DNA of 64,000 nt from the NCBI GenBank assembly GCA_902363675.1, contig CABJAV010000002.1, positions 1,583 through 65,582 on the forward strand, given 5' to 3'. Shown here piece by piece: positions 9,975-18,606 of this stretch. Positions within the stretch are counted from its first letter, which is position 1, and every line of letters begins with the position of its first letter. The notes beneath the pieces were generated by a model that was not told the origin of the DNA, did no database searches, and worked only from the letters and a program-made list of their open reading frames with translations. The position numbers and the translations under genes were made by a program. Source of the DNA: Lachnospiraceae bacterium. Lineage in GTDB: Bacteria > Bacillota > Clostridia > Lachnospirales > Lachnospiraceae.

Positions 9975-10543
9975 TGAAAAAACAGAAGATTCAGATGATT
10001 TTGATTCTTGTTGTTCTTGTTTTGTGTATTGGGGCATATTTTCTTGTGTCCCATATGGCAAAACAGGAGGAACAGAAGGAAAAAGACAGCGAGACAGAAG
10101 GACAGATAACGATTGCCAAAATTGATGCAGATAAAGTAGATGCTTTTTCCTATGAAGTAGATGGAAAAACCTGTTCATATACAAAGGATGGGAACGACTG
10201 GAAATATGATGATGACAATTCTTTGAAACTGGATAGCAGTAGTATCAATACAATGCTTGAAAAATTAAATGGTGTTATAGCATTGGAAACGTTGGATTCC
10301 TACGACTCCCTTTCGGATTACGGACTTGATAAACCCCAGAATACCATAACTGTTACAGTGGGAGATAAAACAACGACATTTTATATTGGAGACTATAACG
10401 ATATGGTCAGTGAGTATTATCTGAAGATGGAAGGAGATGACGCTGTTTATCTCGTAGACTCCACTTTGAAAGATACATTTTCCAAGACAGCGGATAGTCT
10501 TGTGAAAGAGGAAGATACCGAAACGGAAGAAGCAACCGAATAA
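9974..10543 (+). CDS. DUF4340 domain protein, membrane anchored
   Basis: 189 residues with a single N-terminal helix (about residues 7-26, ILILVVLVLCIGAYFLVS) and a DUF4340 domain outside the cell. Its repeated elements KIDADKVDAFSYEVDGKTCSY and YGLDKPQNTITVTVGDKTTTFYIGD follow the family pattern (a Leu-Asp-x-Pro unit followed by a beta strand). The C-terminus is very acidic (EEDTETEEATE). It starts at an ATG overlapping the permease stop and closes a three-gene unit. It is presumed to be an accessory component of the same exporter; its biochemical role is unknown. Confidence 0.8.
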   Translation: MKKQKIQMILILVVLVLCIGAYFLVSHMAKQEEQKEKDSETEGQITIAKIDADKVDAFSYEVDGKTCSYTKDGNDWKYDDDNSLKLDSSSINTMLEKLNGVIALETLDSYDSLSDYGLDKPQNTITVTVGDKTTTFYIGDYNDMVSEYYLKMEGDDAVYLVDSTLKDTFSKTADSLVKEEDTETEEATE

Positions 10544-10604
10544 AAAGATGTGGAGTGTGTCTGAATAATTACAACCAAAATTAGATAACAGGGCGAAACA
10601 CCGG

Positions 10605-10633
10605 TTGACGGAAGAATATTATTTCGATATGAT
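10605..10633 (+). promoter_or_regulatory. Predicted sigma-A promoter for the small membrane protein gene
   Basis: TTGACG at 10605-10610, 17 bp, TATGAT at 10628-10633, about 53 bp before the start at 10686. Confidence 0.6.
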
Positions 10634-10685
10634 AAAAGAACATTGAAAGGTTCACAAAATGTGAATGAGTGACAGGAGGTTTATC

Positions 10686-10955
10686 ATGAAGAAAGTAAAA
10701 CAGATTCTCGCGATACTGGGTATCGTCGTACTGTTATCCTTATATGTAATTACTTTGGTTTGCGCGATTGTAGATAACTCGAATACGATGCGGATGTTCC
10801 AGGCGTCCATTGTAGCATCATTTATTATTCCGGTGCTGATCTGGGCATATGGTTTTATCTATAGACTGATAAAGAAGTCATCGAAAGATGCAGAAGAAGT
10901 CGCAAAGAAAAATAAAGAGTCATTGAAAGAAAAAGCAAATCTTTCCACAAAATAA
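10686..10955 (+). CDS. Small two-helix membrane protein, unknown function
   Basis: 89 residues: short basic N-terminus, helices at about 6-27 and 38-60, and a strongly charged Lys/Glu C-terminal tail (SSKDAEEVAKKNKESLKEK) probably in the cytosol. ATG 10686 follows CAGGAGG with good spacing; the frame is open 21 bp further upstream without a better start. It has its own promoter and ends 13 bp before the promoter of the TPP riboswitch. No family assignment is possible by eye. Confidence 0.65.
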   Translation: MKKVKQILAILGIVVLLSLYVITLVCAIVDNSNTMRMFQASIVASFIIPVLIWAYGFIYRLIKKSSKDAEEVAKKNKESLKEKANLSTK

Positions 10956-10967
10956 AGAAAAAATGTA

Positions 10968-10996
10968 TTGCATCCAGGTGGATGTATGTGTATAAT
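10968..10996 (+). promoter_or_regulatory. thiC promoter
   Basis: TTGCAT (10968-10973), 17 bp, consensus TATAAT (10991-10996). It lies directly upstream of the TPP riboswitch. Confidence 0.8.
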
Positions 10997-11008
10997 GAAT
11001 TGAACTTA

Positions 11009-11097
11009 TGAACGGGGAGCTGGTAAAAGCCGGCTGAGAGGAAACTGTGTGGTTTCGACCTATAACCTGATTTGGATAATGCCAACGTAGGGAACAA
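11009..11097 (+). ncRNA. TPP riboswitch (THI element)
   Basis: Contains the conserved blocks of the thiamin pyrophosphate aptamer in order: ACGGGGAGC, GGCTGAGA, ACCTATAACCTGAT and GGATAATGCCAACGTAGGGAA. It lies between the promoter and thiC with a terminator hairpin 20 bp further on, so TPP is predicted to cause premature termination. High thiamin therefore switches thiC off. Confidence 0.95.
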
Positions 11098-11118
11098 TAT
11101 CTGTATGCAAATTTGTAA

Positions 11119-11149
11119 GAAGAGATGTTCCGGCATCTCTTCTTTTTAT
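11119..11149 (+). terminator. Riboswitch-controlled terminator upstream of thiC
   Basis: AAGAGATG / CATCTCTT stem with a 6-nt loop followed by CTTTTT. As the expression platform of the TPP riboswitch it would form when TPP is bound. Confidence 0.85.
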
Positions 11150-11279
11150 TGTGTAGGAAATTTTTATGCAGTAAAAGTACGCGAATTTGCAAAGATACAT
11201 ACCTTCTACTATTGGCAAAACATAAAATTGGTTGAAAATTAAATTTATATTAAAAAACAAAAATAACAGGAGAGAAAAG

Positions 11280-12590
11280 ATGAACACTTACACAACACAG
11301 ATGGATGCGGCAAGAAAAGGAATTGTCACACCACAAATCAAAACAGTAGCAGAAAAGGAGCATATGCCGGTTGAAAAACTCATGCAGCTGGTGGCGGAAG
11401 GAAAAGTAGCAATCTGTGCAAATAAGCATCATAAATCATTGAATCCGGAAGGCGTGGGAAGTATGCTTCGCACGAAAATAAATGTCAATCTTGGTGTGTC
11501 GAGAGACTGCAAAGATTATGATATCGAAATGCAAAAAGTAATGAGTGCGGTAAATATGGGAGCAGAGGCGATTATGGATCTGTCCAGCCATGGAGATACG
11601 CAGCCGTTTCGCCGTAAGCTTACCAGCGAATGCCCGGCAATGATCGGTACAGTTCCGGTTTATGACAGTGTGATTCATTATCAGAGAGATCTGGCAACAC
11701 TGACAGCACAGGATTTTATTGATGTTGTGCGCATGCATGCAGAAGATGGTGTGGATTTTGTGACACTGCATTGTGGAATTACAAGAAAAACAATTGACCA
11801 GATCAAAAAACACAAAAGAAAGATGAATATCGTAAGCCGTGGCGGCAGCCTGGTATTTGCATGGATGACGATGACTGGAGAGGAAAATCCGTTCTATGAA
11901 TATTATGATGAAATTCTTGAAATCTGTGAGGAACATGATGTGACAATTTCTCTGGGGGATGCATGTCGTCCGGGATGTCTTGCGGATGCCACTGATGTGT
12001 GTCAGATTGAGGAGCTGGTGCGTCTGGGAGAACTTACAAAACGTGCGTGGGATCACAATGTGCAGGTGATGGTAGAGGGACCGGGACATGTGCCACTCGA
12101 TCAGGTCGCTGCCAATATGAAAGTGCAGCAGAGCATCTGCATGGGTGCACCATTTTATGTGTTGGGACCACTTGTGACAGATATTGCACCTGGATATGAC
12201 CATATTACAAGTGCAATCGGAGGCGCAGTGGCAGCTATGAACGGTGCAGCGTTTCTGTGCTATGTTACACCGGCGGAACATCTGGCTTTGCCTAATGTGG
12301 AGGATGTGAAGCAGGGAATCATTGCCTCAAAAATCGCAGCACATGCAGCGGATATTGCCAAAGGTATTCCGGGAGCAAGAGATATCGACGATAAAATGGC
12401 GGATGCCCGCAGAGTGCTTGACTGGGATGCGCAGTATGCATGTGCAATTGATCCGGAGACAGCAAAAGCAATCCGTGACAGTCGCAGCCCGGAGGATGAT
12501 CACAGTGATACCTGTAGCATGTGTGGTAAATTCTGTGCAGTCCGCAGCATGAATAAGGCATTGGCAGGAGAATATATCGATATTCTTTAA
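11280..12590 (+). CDS. thiC: Phosphomethylpyrimidine synthase ThiC
   Basis: 436 residues, the shorter clostridial/archaeal form. This radical-SAM enzyme rearranges aminoimidazole ribotide to HMP phosphate, the pyrimidine half of thiamin. Conserved stretches include [24 protein letters not shown] and ITSAIGGA. The C-terminal cluster motif CSMCGKFC (C-x2-C-x3-C, about residues 412-419) holds the 4Fe-4S cluster. ATG 11280 follows AACAGGAGAG; the frame is open upstream but has no better start. thiC is alone here, so the remaining thiamin genes must be elsewhere. It is regulated by the upstream TPP riboswitch. Confidence 0.97.
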   Translation: MNTYTTQMDAARKGIVTPQIKTVAEKEHMPVEKLMQLVAEGKVAICANKHHKSLNPEGVGSMLRTKINVNLGVSRDCKDYDIEMQKVMSAVNMGAEAIMDLSSHGDTQPFRRKLTSECPAMIGTVPVYDSVIHYQRDLATLTAQDFIDVVRMHAEDGVDFVTLHCGITRKTIDQIKKHKRKMNIVSRGGSLVFAWMTMTGEENPFYEYYDEILEICEEHDVTISLGDACRPGCLADATDVCQIEELVRLGELTKRAWDHNVQVMVEGPGHVPLDQVAANMKVQQSICMGAPFYVLGPLVTDIAPGYDHITSAIGGAVAAMNGAAFLCYVTPAEHLALPNVEDVKQGIIASKIAAHAADIAKGIPGARDIDDKMADARRVLDWDAQYACAIDPETAKAIRDSRSPEDDHSDTCSMCGKFCAVRSMNKALAGEYIDIL

Positions 12591-12630
12591 TGGGCTTTTG
12601 CCGGACCTTTTTATGGAAATTAAAAATTAC

Positions 12631-12659
12631 TTGGAAAATGCATGCTCTTTTGGTATAAT
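12631..12659 (+). promoter_or_regulatory. Predicted sigma-A promoter for the SEC-C gene
   Basis: TTGGAA (12631-12636), 17 bp, TATAAT (12654-12659), about 54 bp before the start codon at 12713. Confidence 0.65.
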
Positions 12660-12712
12660 AGGAGTACATGTGAGTTATCCATGAATTCATATTTGATAAA
12701 GGTGGTATAAAA

Positions 12713-13213
12713 ATGGCTATATTGCAAGAGTGGCAGAAGATTGCTTACAATGAGAAAGCAAACCAGGCTGAACTTCAGAAGTTCTGGCAGAGATATTTTC
12801 TCTTGGAGAAGGGGGTATATGAGAAGCTTCTTACAAATCCGGATGAAGTGGTAGAAGGTACAGTTAAGGAACTTGCAGACAAGTATGGTCTGTCAATTTT
12901 AGAGATGGCCGGATTCTTAGACGGAATTAATGAGAGTCTTGTTGAGCCAAATCCAATCGAGACCATGGAAGAGGATACAAAGGTAAGTCTTGCTTTTGAT
13001 AAAGAGAAACTTTATAAGAACATGGTGGATGCACGTGCGGACTGGCTCTACAATCTCCCAATGTGGGATGAGATCTTTGATGCAGAGACAAAGCATAAGC
13101 TTTATCTGGAACAGAAGAAGTCAGGTACCGTTATTGTCGGCAAGAAAATTGGACGTAATGATCCATGTCCTTGCGGAAGTGGTAAGAAATACAAGAAGTG
13201 TTGCGGTCGTTAA
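12713..13213 (+). CDS. SEC-C metal-binding motif protein
   Basis: 166 residues. The last ~20 form a SEC-C motif ([19 protein letters not shown]), the zinc-binding module also found at the SecA C-terminus. It has the C-P-C and C-C pairs that coordinate Zn2+. The first 140 residues are helical, acidic and without membrane segments ([19 protein letters not shown]..., [13 protein letters not shown]...). They match no catalytic family that I recognise. ATG 12713 follows AAAGGTGG. It is a soluble protein; binding to ribosome or translocon components has been proposed for SEC-C proteins, but nothing here proves it. A T-box remnant and a thrS relic follow. Confidence 0.85.
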   Translation: MAILQEWQKIAYNEKANQAELQKFWQRYFLLEKGVYEKLLTNPDEVVEGTVKELADKYGLSILEMAGFLDGINESLVEPNPIETMEEDTKVSLAFDKEKLYKNMVDARADWLYNLPMWDEIFDAETKHKLYLEQKKSGTVIVGKKIGRNDPCPCGSGKKYKKCCGR

Positions 13214-13242
13214 TATTGTCTGAAAACAAATGACAGTGTGAC

Positions 13243-13299
13243 TGGGTGGAACAGTAATCATCCCCCGGTATCAGAGAAAAACTGATGCCGGGGCTTTTT
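13243..13299 (+). promoter_or_regulatory. Remnant of a T-box leader: T-box core plus terminator
   Basis: GGGTGGAAC (13244-13252) matches the core of the T-box antiterminator sequence. It is followed by a strong terminator: CCCCGGTATCAG / CTGATGCCGGGG (13263-13293, one G-U) and five T. The Stem I and specifier parts are absent, because only about 30 bp separate this from the SEC-C stop codon. Since the next reading frame is a thrS fragment, this is best read as the 3' end of a former threonine T-box leader. It may still terminate the SEC-C transcript. Confidence 0.6.
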
Positions 13300-13690
13300 G
13301 TTTCGTTGCGAGGATTCCGGAGAAATGCACGGACTTACCCGCGTACGTCAGTTCACGATTTCAGAGGCACATCTGGTCATTCGTCCGGATCAGGCGGAGG
13401 AAGAGTTAAAGAGATGTTTTGATCTGTTCTATTATGTGCTGGATACACTGGGCCTTGAAGAAGGTGTGACTTATCGACTTTCCAAATGGGATCCAAAGAA
13501 TAAAGAAAAGTATCTTGGAGATGATGATTACTGGAACCGTACACAGGAAGCATTGCGTGAAGTTCTTCGTGAAAACGGCGTAGATGTGACGGTTGATAAC
13601 CGTGCAGAGAAGATCGGATACAAGATTCGTGAAGAAATCCGTACAAAAGCAATCCGTAAGGAAGTAAAAGTGGAAGAAGAGACAAAATAA
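13298..13690 (+). pseudogene. thrS: Collapsed threonyl-tRNA synthetase relic
   Basis: A 130-codon open frame that begins inside the T-run of the preceding terminator and has no ribosome binding site. It aligns with separate pieces of ThrRS. Class II motif 2 (EDSGEMHGLTRVRQFTISEAHL) and the following catalytic region run to YLGDDDYWNRTQEAL. The frame then jumps to part of the anticodon-binding domain (LRENGVDVTVDNRAEKIGYKIRE), and then to the extreme C-terminus (EEIRTKAIRKE). Motif 1, motif 3, the editing and TGS domains and most of the anticodon domain are missing, so it cannot be an active synthetase. All deletions are in frame. A functional thrS must exist elsewhere. Confidence 0.8.
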
Positions 13691-13727
13691 AATACATGTG
13701 GATCATCGATGATTGACAGGAGGGAAC

Positions 13728-15086
13728 ATGTTAGAAAAATTTTTTAAGTTAAAAGAAAATCACACAGATGTGAAAACGGAAGTGTTAGCGGGTATTACCA
13801 CGTTTATGACGATGGCCTATATTCTGGCGGTTAACCCGACAATGCTCGCAGATGCAGGAATGGATAAGACAGCTGTTCTGATCGCAACCTGTCTTGCGGC
13901 GTTTGTTGGAACGCTGGCGATGGCACTCTTTGCAAATTATCCATTTGCGTTGGCTCCTGGTATGGGATTGAATGCGTATTTTGCATATACTGTATGTGAC
14001 ACTATGGGATATTCCTGGCAAGTGGCACTTATGGCAGTGTTTATCGAGGGAATTATCTTTATTGTACTTTCACTTACAAATGTGCGTGAAGCTATCTTCA
14101 ATGCGATTCCTACGACACTCAAAAAAGGTGTCAGTGCAGGAATTGGTCTGTTTATCGCATTTATCGGATTACAGGGTGCACATATTGTAGTATCAAATGA
14201 ATCTACATTGTTATCTGGTGTGAAATTTGCAGAAAACTGGCATACCGAAGGAATCTGTGCTCTGCTTGCATTGATTGGATTGATGGTTACTGCGATTTTG
14301 TATATCAAAAAAGTGAAAGCGTCCATTCTTATTGGTATTCTCGTGACGTGGATTCTTGGCATGCTCTGCCAGGTGACAGGTATCTATCATGTTGATGTAG
14401 AAGCTGGTTATTATTCATTATATCCAACGTTGGAAATGACAGATTTCTCTGCAATTACAAAGACATTTGGTCAGTGCTTTAAAGCGGATTTCCACAATGT
14501 CGGAATCTTCAATTTTATTGTTGTATTATTTTCATTCCTGTTCGTAGATATGTTTGATACGATTGGAACATTGATCGGTGTATCTGATAAAGCGGGAATG
14601 CTTGACAAAGATGGAAAGTTACCGAGAGTAAAACAGGCGTTGTTTGCAGATGCAATTGCGACTTCTGCAGGAGCTGTCCTTGGAACATCTACAACGACTA
14701 CATTTGTTGAGAGTTCCGCTGGTGTAGGAGCAGGAGCAAGAACCGGACTTTCTTCTGTGGTAACCGGATTTTTATTTCTGATTTCTATTTTCTTTGCACC
14801 GATTTTTAAGGCAATTCCGGGATTTGCAACGGCACCAGCGCTTATTTTCGTTGGTTTCCTTATGATATCTGCAATCGTAAAAATCGATTTTGAGGATCTT
14901 ACAGAAGCAATTCCGGCATATCTTTGTTTGATTGCCATGCCACTGATGTACAGCATTGCAGAAGGTATTGCAATTGGTGTTATTTCCTATGTGATTATCA
15001 ACCTGATCTGCGGAAAAGCAAAGAAAATCACACCGCTTATGTATATTCTTGCAGTATTATTTGTTTGCAAATATATTTTCCTGTAG
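13728..15086 (+). CDS. NCS2-family purine permease (guanine/hypoxanthine/adenine type)
   Basis: 452 residues with about 12-14 hydrophobic helices, the AzgA/PbuG branch of NCS2. Family features are EVLAGITTFMTMAYILAVNP near residue 22, APGMGLNAYFAYT in the substrate-binding part, and the ALFADAIATSAGAVLGTSTTTTFVESSAG segment in the second repeat. It is a probable H+-coupled importer of nucleobases across the cytoplasmic membrane. ATG 13728 follows ACAGGAGGG; the TTG 15 bp upstream is less likely. No purine riboswitch is visible in the 37 bp before it, so regulation may come from further upstream. Confidence 0.92.
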   Translation: MLEKFFKLKENHTDVKTEVLAGITTFMTMAYILAVNPTMLADAGMDKTAVLIATCLAAFVGTLAMALFANYPFALAPGMGLNAYFAYTVCDTMGYSWQVALMAVFIEGIIFIVLSLTNVREAIFNAIPTTLKKGVSAGIGLFIAFIGLQGAHIVVSNESTLLSGVKFAENWHTEGICALLALIGLMVTAILYIKKVKASILIGILVTWILGMLCQVTGIYHVDVEAGYYSLYPTLEMTDFSAITKTFGQCFKADFHNVGIFNFIVVLFSFLFVDMFDTIGTLIGVSDKAGMLDKDGKLPRVKQALFADAIATSAGAVLGTSTTTTFVESSAGVGAGARTGLSSVVTGFLFLISIFFAPIFKAIPGFATAPALIFVGFLMISAIVKIDFEDLTEAIPAYLCLIAMPLMYSIAEGIAIGVISYVIINLICGKAKKITPLMYILAVLFVCKYIFL

Positions 15087-15115
15087 GAAATGTAGGTAAA
15101 TAAGAAAATAAAATT

Positions 15116-15158
15116 GACAAAGGCGTCACTTTTTTACAGAGAAAGTGGGGCCTTTGTC
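15116..15158. other. Strong hairpin between the purine permease and the ABC importer operon
   Basis: GACAAAGGC pairs with GCCTTTGTC (perfect 9 bp), and an inner CACTTT/AAAGTG stem continues it. There is no T-run on the + strand; on the minus strand the hairpin is followed by a T-rich stretch. It may stop transcription of the permease gene or mark the 3' mRNA end. Confidence 0.5.
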
Positions 15159-15180
15159 TGTGTAAAAATACCTAATAAAA

Positions 15181-15209
15181 TTGACATTTTATACACAAAT
15201 TTATATAAT
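15181..15209 (+). promoter_or_regulatory. Promoter of the ABC importer operon
   Basis: Consensus TTGACA (15181-15186), 17 bp, consensus TATAAT (15204-15209). It predicts strong sigma-A transcription of the three importer genes. No riboswitch or T-box is seen in the leader. Confidence 0.85.
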
Positions 15210-15252
15210 AACAACTAGTACGTATAAATAAAAAAGAAAGAGAGAAAATATT

Positions 15253-16254
15253 ATGAAAAAATTTAGTAAAGTAGTAGCTGCTGCTATGGCAGCTACAATG
15301 GTAATGTCTCTTGGCGCATGTGGTTCAGACAATGGATCCACACAGGCAGGCAAAGGTTCATCAGGTGACGGAAAAACTTACACTGTTGGTATCTGCCAGC
15401 TGGTACAGCATGAGGCTCTTGACGCGGCAACGAAGGGATTTAAAGACGCCCTTACAGACAAGCTTGGCGACAGAGTGAAATTTGATGAGCAGAATGCAGC
15501 AGGAGATGCGTCCACATGTTCTACGATCTGTACAACATTTGCAACAAACAACTATGATCTGATTCTTGGAAATGCAACTGCAGCACTTCAGGCTGCATCA
15601 GCTGCAACTGATACAATTCCGATTCTCGGAACATCTGTTACAGATTATGCAACTGCATTGGACATGTCCGACTGGACCGGAACAACCGGAAAGAATATCA
15701 GTGGTACAACAGATCTTGCACCATTGGATGAGCAGGCAAATTGTATCGCAGAATTATTCCCGGACGCAAAGAACGTTGGTATTATTTACTGTTCTTCTGA
15801 GCCAAACAGTGTTTATCAGTCAACAACAATCAAGGGATATTTAGAGGATAAGGGATACACGGTAAAAGAATATACATTCTCTGACTCTAATGACGTATCT
15901 GCAGTAACACAGAGTGCATGTGATGCTTCTGATGTTATTTATATTCCAACAGATAACACAGCAGCTTCCTGTACAGAGGCAATCAATAACGTAGCTTCTC
16001 CGGCAGGTACTCCTATTTTTGCAGGTGAGGAAGGTCTTGCAAAGGGATGTGGTGTTGCAACACTTTCTATCAGCTACTATGATCTTGGATACACAACTGG
16101 TGAGATGGCATATGATATTCTCGAGAACGGTGCAGACATCACTACAATGCAGGTAAAGACAGCTCCAAAATTCACAAAAGAGTATATCAAAGATCGTGCA
16201 GACGCACTTAACGTTACAGTTCCTGAAGATTATAAGGCAATTTCAGCTGAATAA
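15253..16254 (+). CDS. ABC importer substrate-binding lipoprotein (TrpX-type)
   Basis: 333 residues. The N-terminal lipoprotein signal ends in the lipobox LGAC with Cys23 as lipidation site; Lgt encoded at 18607 would attach the lipid. The mature part follows the PF04392 (ABC_sub_bind) fold: YTVGICQLVQHEALDAATKGF at the start, DLILGNATAALQAA, and the second-lobe NVGIIYCSSEPNSVYQ. In related Firmicutes such proteins import tryptophan or tyrosine and are named TrpX; the ligand here is not proven. It is the first gene of a three-gene operon. Confidence 0.88.
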   Translation: MKKFSKVVAAAMAATMVMSLGACGSDNGSTQAGKGSSGDGKTYTVGICQLVQHEALDAATKGFKDALTDKLGDRVKFDEQNAAGDASTCSTICTTFATNNYDLILGNATAALQAASAATDTIPILGTSVTDYATALDMSDWTGTTGKNISGTTDLAPLDEQANCIAELFPDAKNVGIIYCSSEPNSVYQSTTIKGYLEDKGYTVKEYTFSDSNDVSAVTQSACDASDVIYIPTDNTAASCTEAINNVASPAGTPIFAGEEGLAKGCGVATLSISYYDLGYTTGEMAYDILENGADITTMQVKTAPKFTKEYIKDRADALNVTVPEDYKAISAE

Positions 16255-16288
16255 GAGAGGAATTGTATAACACTACGGAGGTAAACAA

Positions 16289-17263
16289 ATGTTGGCTTAT
16301 TTTTCTTCCCTCAGCCTGGCTGCATTCACGAATGCACTCCCGGGAAATATAGCACAGGGATTAATTTGGGGAATTATGGCGCTGGGGGTTTATATCACCT
16401 TCCGTCTTTTGGACTTCGCGGATCTGACTGTGGATGGTTCGTTCGCAACTGGTGGAGCAGTTACTGTCATGCTGACGGTGAATGGTTGCAATATATGGAT
16501 ATCATTGCTTTGTGCCTGCATCGCAGGACTTCTGGCAGGACTTTGTACAGGTCTGTTACATACCAAACTCGGGATTCCTCCTATTTTAGCAGGAATTCTG
16601 ACACAGATTGCACTGTATTCCATTAATCTGAATATCATGCAGCGCCATGCAAATCAGGCACTTAGCGTTGATAAGTACAATCTGATCATTTCATCACGTA
16701 ATCTGACATCAGCCATTATTATTGGTATTGTGTTTGCGGCTGTATTGATTGTGATTCTTTACTGGTATTTTGGAACAGAGCAGGGGTCTGCAATCCGTGC
16801 GACCGGATGTAACCCAGCCATGAGTAAAGCACAGGGAATTAACATCGACAATATGAAACTGATCGGTCTGTCTCTTTCCAATGCGATTGTCGCACTGGCT
16901 GGAGGACTTTTGTCACAGTATTCTGGTTTTGCAGATGTAAACATGGGCCGTGGTGGCATCGTCATTGGTCTTGCTGCAGTTATTATCGGAGAGGTTCTGG
17001 GAGATGCTATCCTTGGAAAACATATGGATTTCAAAGGTCGTCTGATTTTTGTTATTATTGGTGGTATTATTTACTACATCGTAATAGGAATTGTTCTCTG
17101 GTTGAAGATGCCAAGTGATGATCTTAAGCTTTTTACAGCAATCATCGTTGCAATTTTCCTTGCCGTTCCATATCTCAAGGGAAAGAGCAAGAGTTCCTTT
17201 GCAAAAGCAGGAAAACGTTCAGCTGCGGCTATTAACAATACTGCAACAAAGGAGGGCAAATAA
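16289..17263 (+). CDS. ABC importer permease (TrpY-type)
   Basis: 324 residues with about eight hydrophobic helices of the BPD_transp_2 (branched-chain amino acid/LivH-like) fold. Recognisable parts are GIMALGVYITFRLLDFADLTVDGSFATGG near the start and the cytoplasmic coupling segment AIRATGCNPAMSKAQGI (about residues 168-184), which contacts the ATPase. ATG 16289 follows ACGGAGG. The stop codon directly abuts the ATG of the ATPase gene. Forms the membrane channel of the importer with its two partners. Confidence 0.88.
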   Translation: MLAYFSSLSLAAFTNALPGNIAQGLIWGIMALGVYITFRLLDFADLTVDGSFATGGAVTVMLTVNGCNIWISLLCACIAGLLAGLCTGLLHTKLGIPPILAGILTQIALYSINLNIMQRHANQALSVDKYNLIISSRNLTSAIIIGIVFAAVLIVILYWYFGTEQGSAIRATGCNPAMSKAQGINIDNMKLIGLSLSNAIVALAGGLLSQYSGFADVNMGRGGIVIGLAAVIIGEVLGDAILGKHMDFKGRLIFVIIGGIIYYIVIGIVLWLKMPSDDLKLFTAIIVAIFLAVPYLKGKSKSSFAKAGKRSAAAINNTATKEGK

Positions 17264-18058
17264 ATGTTAGAGATTCGTAACGTACACAAGACCTTCAACC
17301 TTGGAACCATTAATGAGAAACATGCTTTAAATGGTGTGAATTTAAAACTGGATGCTGGCGATTTCGTAACCGTGATCGGTGGAAACGGTGCCGGAAAGTC
17401 GACGGTATTAAACGCTGTTGCAGGTACATGGCCGGTTGATGAGGGATCCATCCTCATTGATGGTGTGGATGTGACCGGACTTCCGGAGTTCAAGCGTGCG
17501 GCTTTTCTTGGCCGTGTGTTCCAGGATCCGATGACAGGAACCACAGCAACCATGCAGATCGATGAAAATCTGGCGCTTGCTGCGCGCAGAGGTCAGAGAC
17601 GTGGTTTAAGCTGGGGAATTACAAAAAAAGAAAAAGAACGCTATCATGAACTTTTAAAAGAACTGGACCTTGGACTGGAAGATCGTATGACATCAAAAGT
17701 AGGATTGCTTTCCGGAGGACAGCGTCAGGCTGTGACACTTCTTATGGCTTCTTTGCAGAAACCAAAGCTTTTACTTCTGGATGAGCACACGGCAGCACTT
17801 GATCCAAAGACGGCAGCAAAAGTACTGACACTTACTGACAAGATTATTAAAGAAAATAATCTGACAGCAATGATGGTTACACATAACATGCGTGATGCGA
17901 TTGCGCATGGAAATCGTCTGATTATGATGCATGAAGGAAAAGTGATTCTTAACATTGCAGGAGAGGAAAAGAAGAAACTTACCGTTGCGGATCTTTTACA
18001 GCAGTTCGAGCGTGTAAGTGGTGAAGAATTTACAAGCGATAAGGAACTTCTTTCCTAA
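17264..18058 (+). CDS. ABC importer ATP-binding protein (TrpZ-type)
   Basis: 264 residues with Walker A GGNGAGKST (about 40-48), signature LSGGQRQAV and Walker B LLLLDEHTAALD. The His after the catalytic Glu (DEHT) is common in this uptake family. The switch His is in VTHNMRDA. It starts immediately after the permease stop and follows GGAGGGC. It powers the import of the ligand bound by the lipoprotein at 15253. A terminator follows. Confidence 0.9.
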   Translation: MLEIRNVHKTFNLGTINEKHALNGVNLKLDAGDFVTVIGGNGAGKSTVLNAVAGTWPVDEGSILIDGVDVTGLPEFKRAAFLGRVFQDPMTGTTATMQIDENLALAARRGQRRGLSWGITKKEKERYHELLKELDLGLEDRMTSKVGLLSGGQRQAVTLLMASLQKPKLLLLDEHTAALDPKTAAKVLTLTDKIIKENNLTAMMVTHNMRDAIAHGNRLIMMHEGKVILNIAGEEKKKLTVADLLQQFERVSGEEFTSDKELLS

Positions 18059-18090
18059 AAATGACATTGGCATATCTGTGAATAGAAGAA

Positions 18091-18141
18091 AAAAATCCGA
18101 ACATACTATTCGGGAACTTGAAAAGTTCTTTACGGATTTTT
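18091..18141 (+). terminator. Terminator of the ABC importer operon
   Basis: Outer stem AAAAATCCG / CGGATTTTT with an inner GAACT/AGTTC hairpin. The T-run at 18137-18141 is part of the 3' arm. The AAGGAGG of the next gene begins 3 bp later. Confidence 0.65.
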
Positions 18142-18157
18142 AAAGGAGGTATGTCAA

Positions 18158-18478
18158 ATGACAAAATTGGATTGTAATGTGGTAAGCTGTTCATACAATG
18201 ATGATAATTGTTGTAGCAGACAGGATATCCTTGTAGAAGGAACACAGGCAAAAACATCTTCTGAGACTTGCTGCGGAAGTTTTGCACCAAAGGGATGCGG
18301 TTGCGGAAGCAATTGTCATAAGGATGGCGCAAAAAAGGAGACAGCGGTTGCATGCGAAGCAACGGAATGTAAGTTCAACAGTCAGAAGCAGTGTTCCGCA
18401 AATCATATCGGCATTGCCGGAGGCCATGCTGATTCCTGCCGTGAGACGGAGTGCGGAAGCTTTGTTTGTCAGTGTTAA
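18158..18478 (+). CDS. DUF1540 protein with two Cys-rich units
   Basis: 106 residues with 18 cysteines. It contains two copies of the DUF1540 pattern: LDCNVVSCSYNDDNCCSRQDILVEG at the start and VACEATECKFNSQKQCSANHIGIAGG near residue 65. Each ends in a C-x3-CGSF tail. A Gly/Cys-rich linker (KGCGCGSNCHKDGAKK) joins them. Spacing of the cysteines suggests metal (Zn or Fe) binding or a disulfide-rich fold; function is unknown. It has no signal peptide. ATG 18158 follows AAAGGAGG. It is monocistronic with its own terminator. Confidence 0.85.
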   Translation: MTKLDCNVVSCSYNDDNCCSRQDILVEGTQAKTSSETCCGSFAPKGCGCGSNCHKDGAKKETAVACEATECKFNSQKQCSANHIGIAGGHADSCRETECGSFVCQC

Positions 18479-18499
18479 CTGAATAATGGATAAAAAAGA

Positions 18500-18537
18500 G
18501 ACAGTTTCAAAGAAATTTGAAATTGTCCCTTTTTTTA
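18500..18537 (+). terminator. Terminator of the DUF1540 gene
   Basis: GACAGTTTCAAA / TTTGAAATTGTC stem (one G-U), 4-nt loop, then CCTTTTTTT. Confidence 0.9.
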
Positions 18538-18606
18538 TGCTATACTAATAAGAACCGGATGAAAAATCGAACGGTTGATATAAAAATGAGGAGAAGAATT
18601 TGAATT

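Noticed and set aside
11436..12281. A 281-codon open frame on the minus strand opposite thiC
   Set aside because: It lies wholly within the well-supported thiC gene, has Cys/His-rich translation typical of antisense frames, and has no ribosome binding site.
13298..13690. Reading this as a functional ThrRS or a ThrRS-like editing protein
   Set aside because: Motif 1, motif 3, the TGS and editing domains and most of the anticodon domain are absent, and there is no ribosome binding site.
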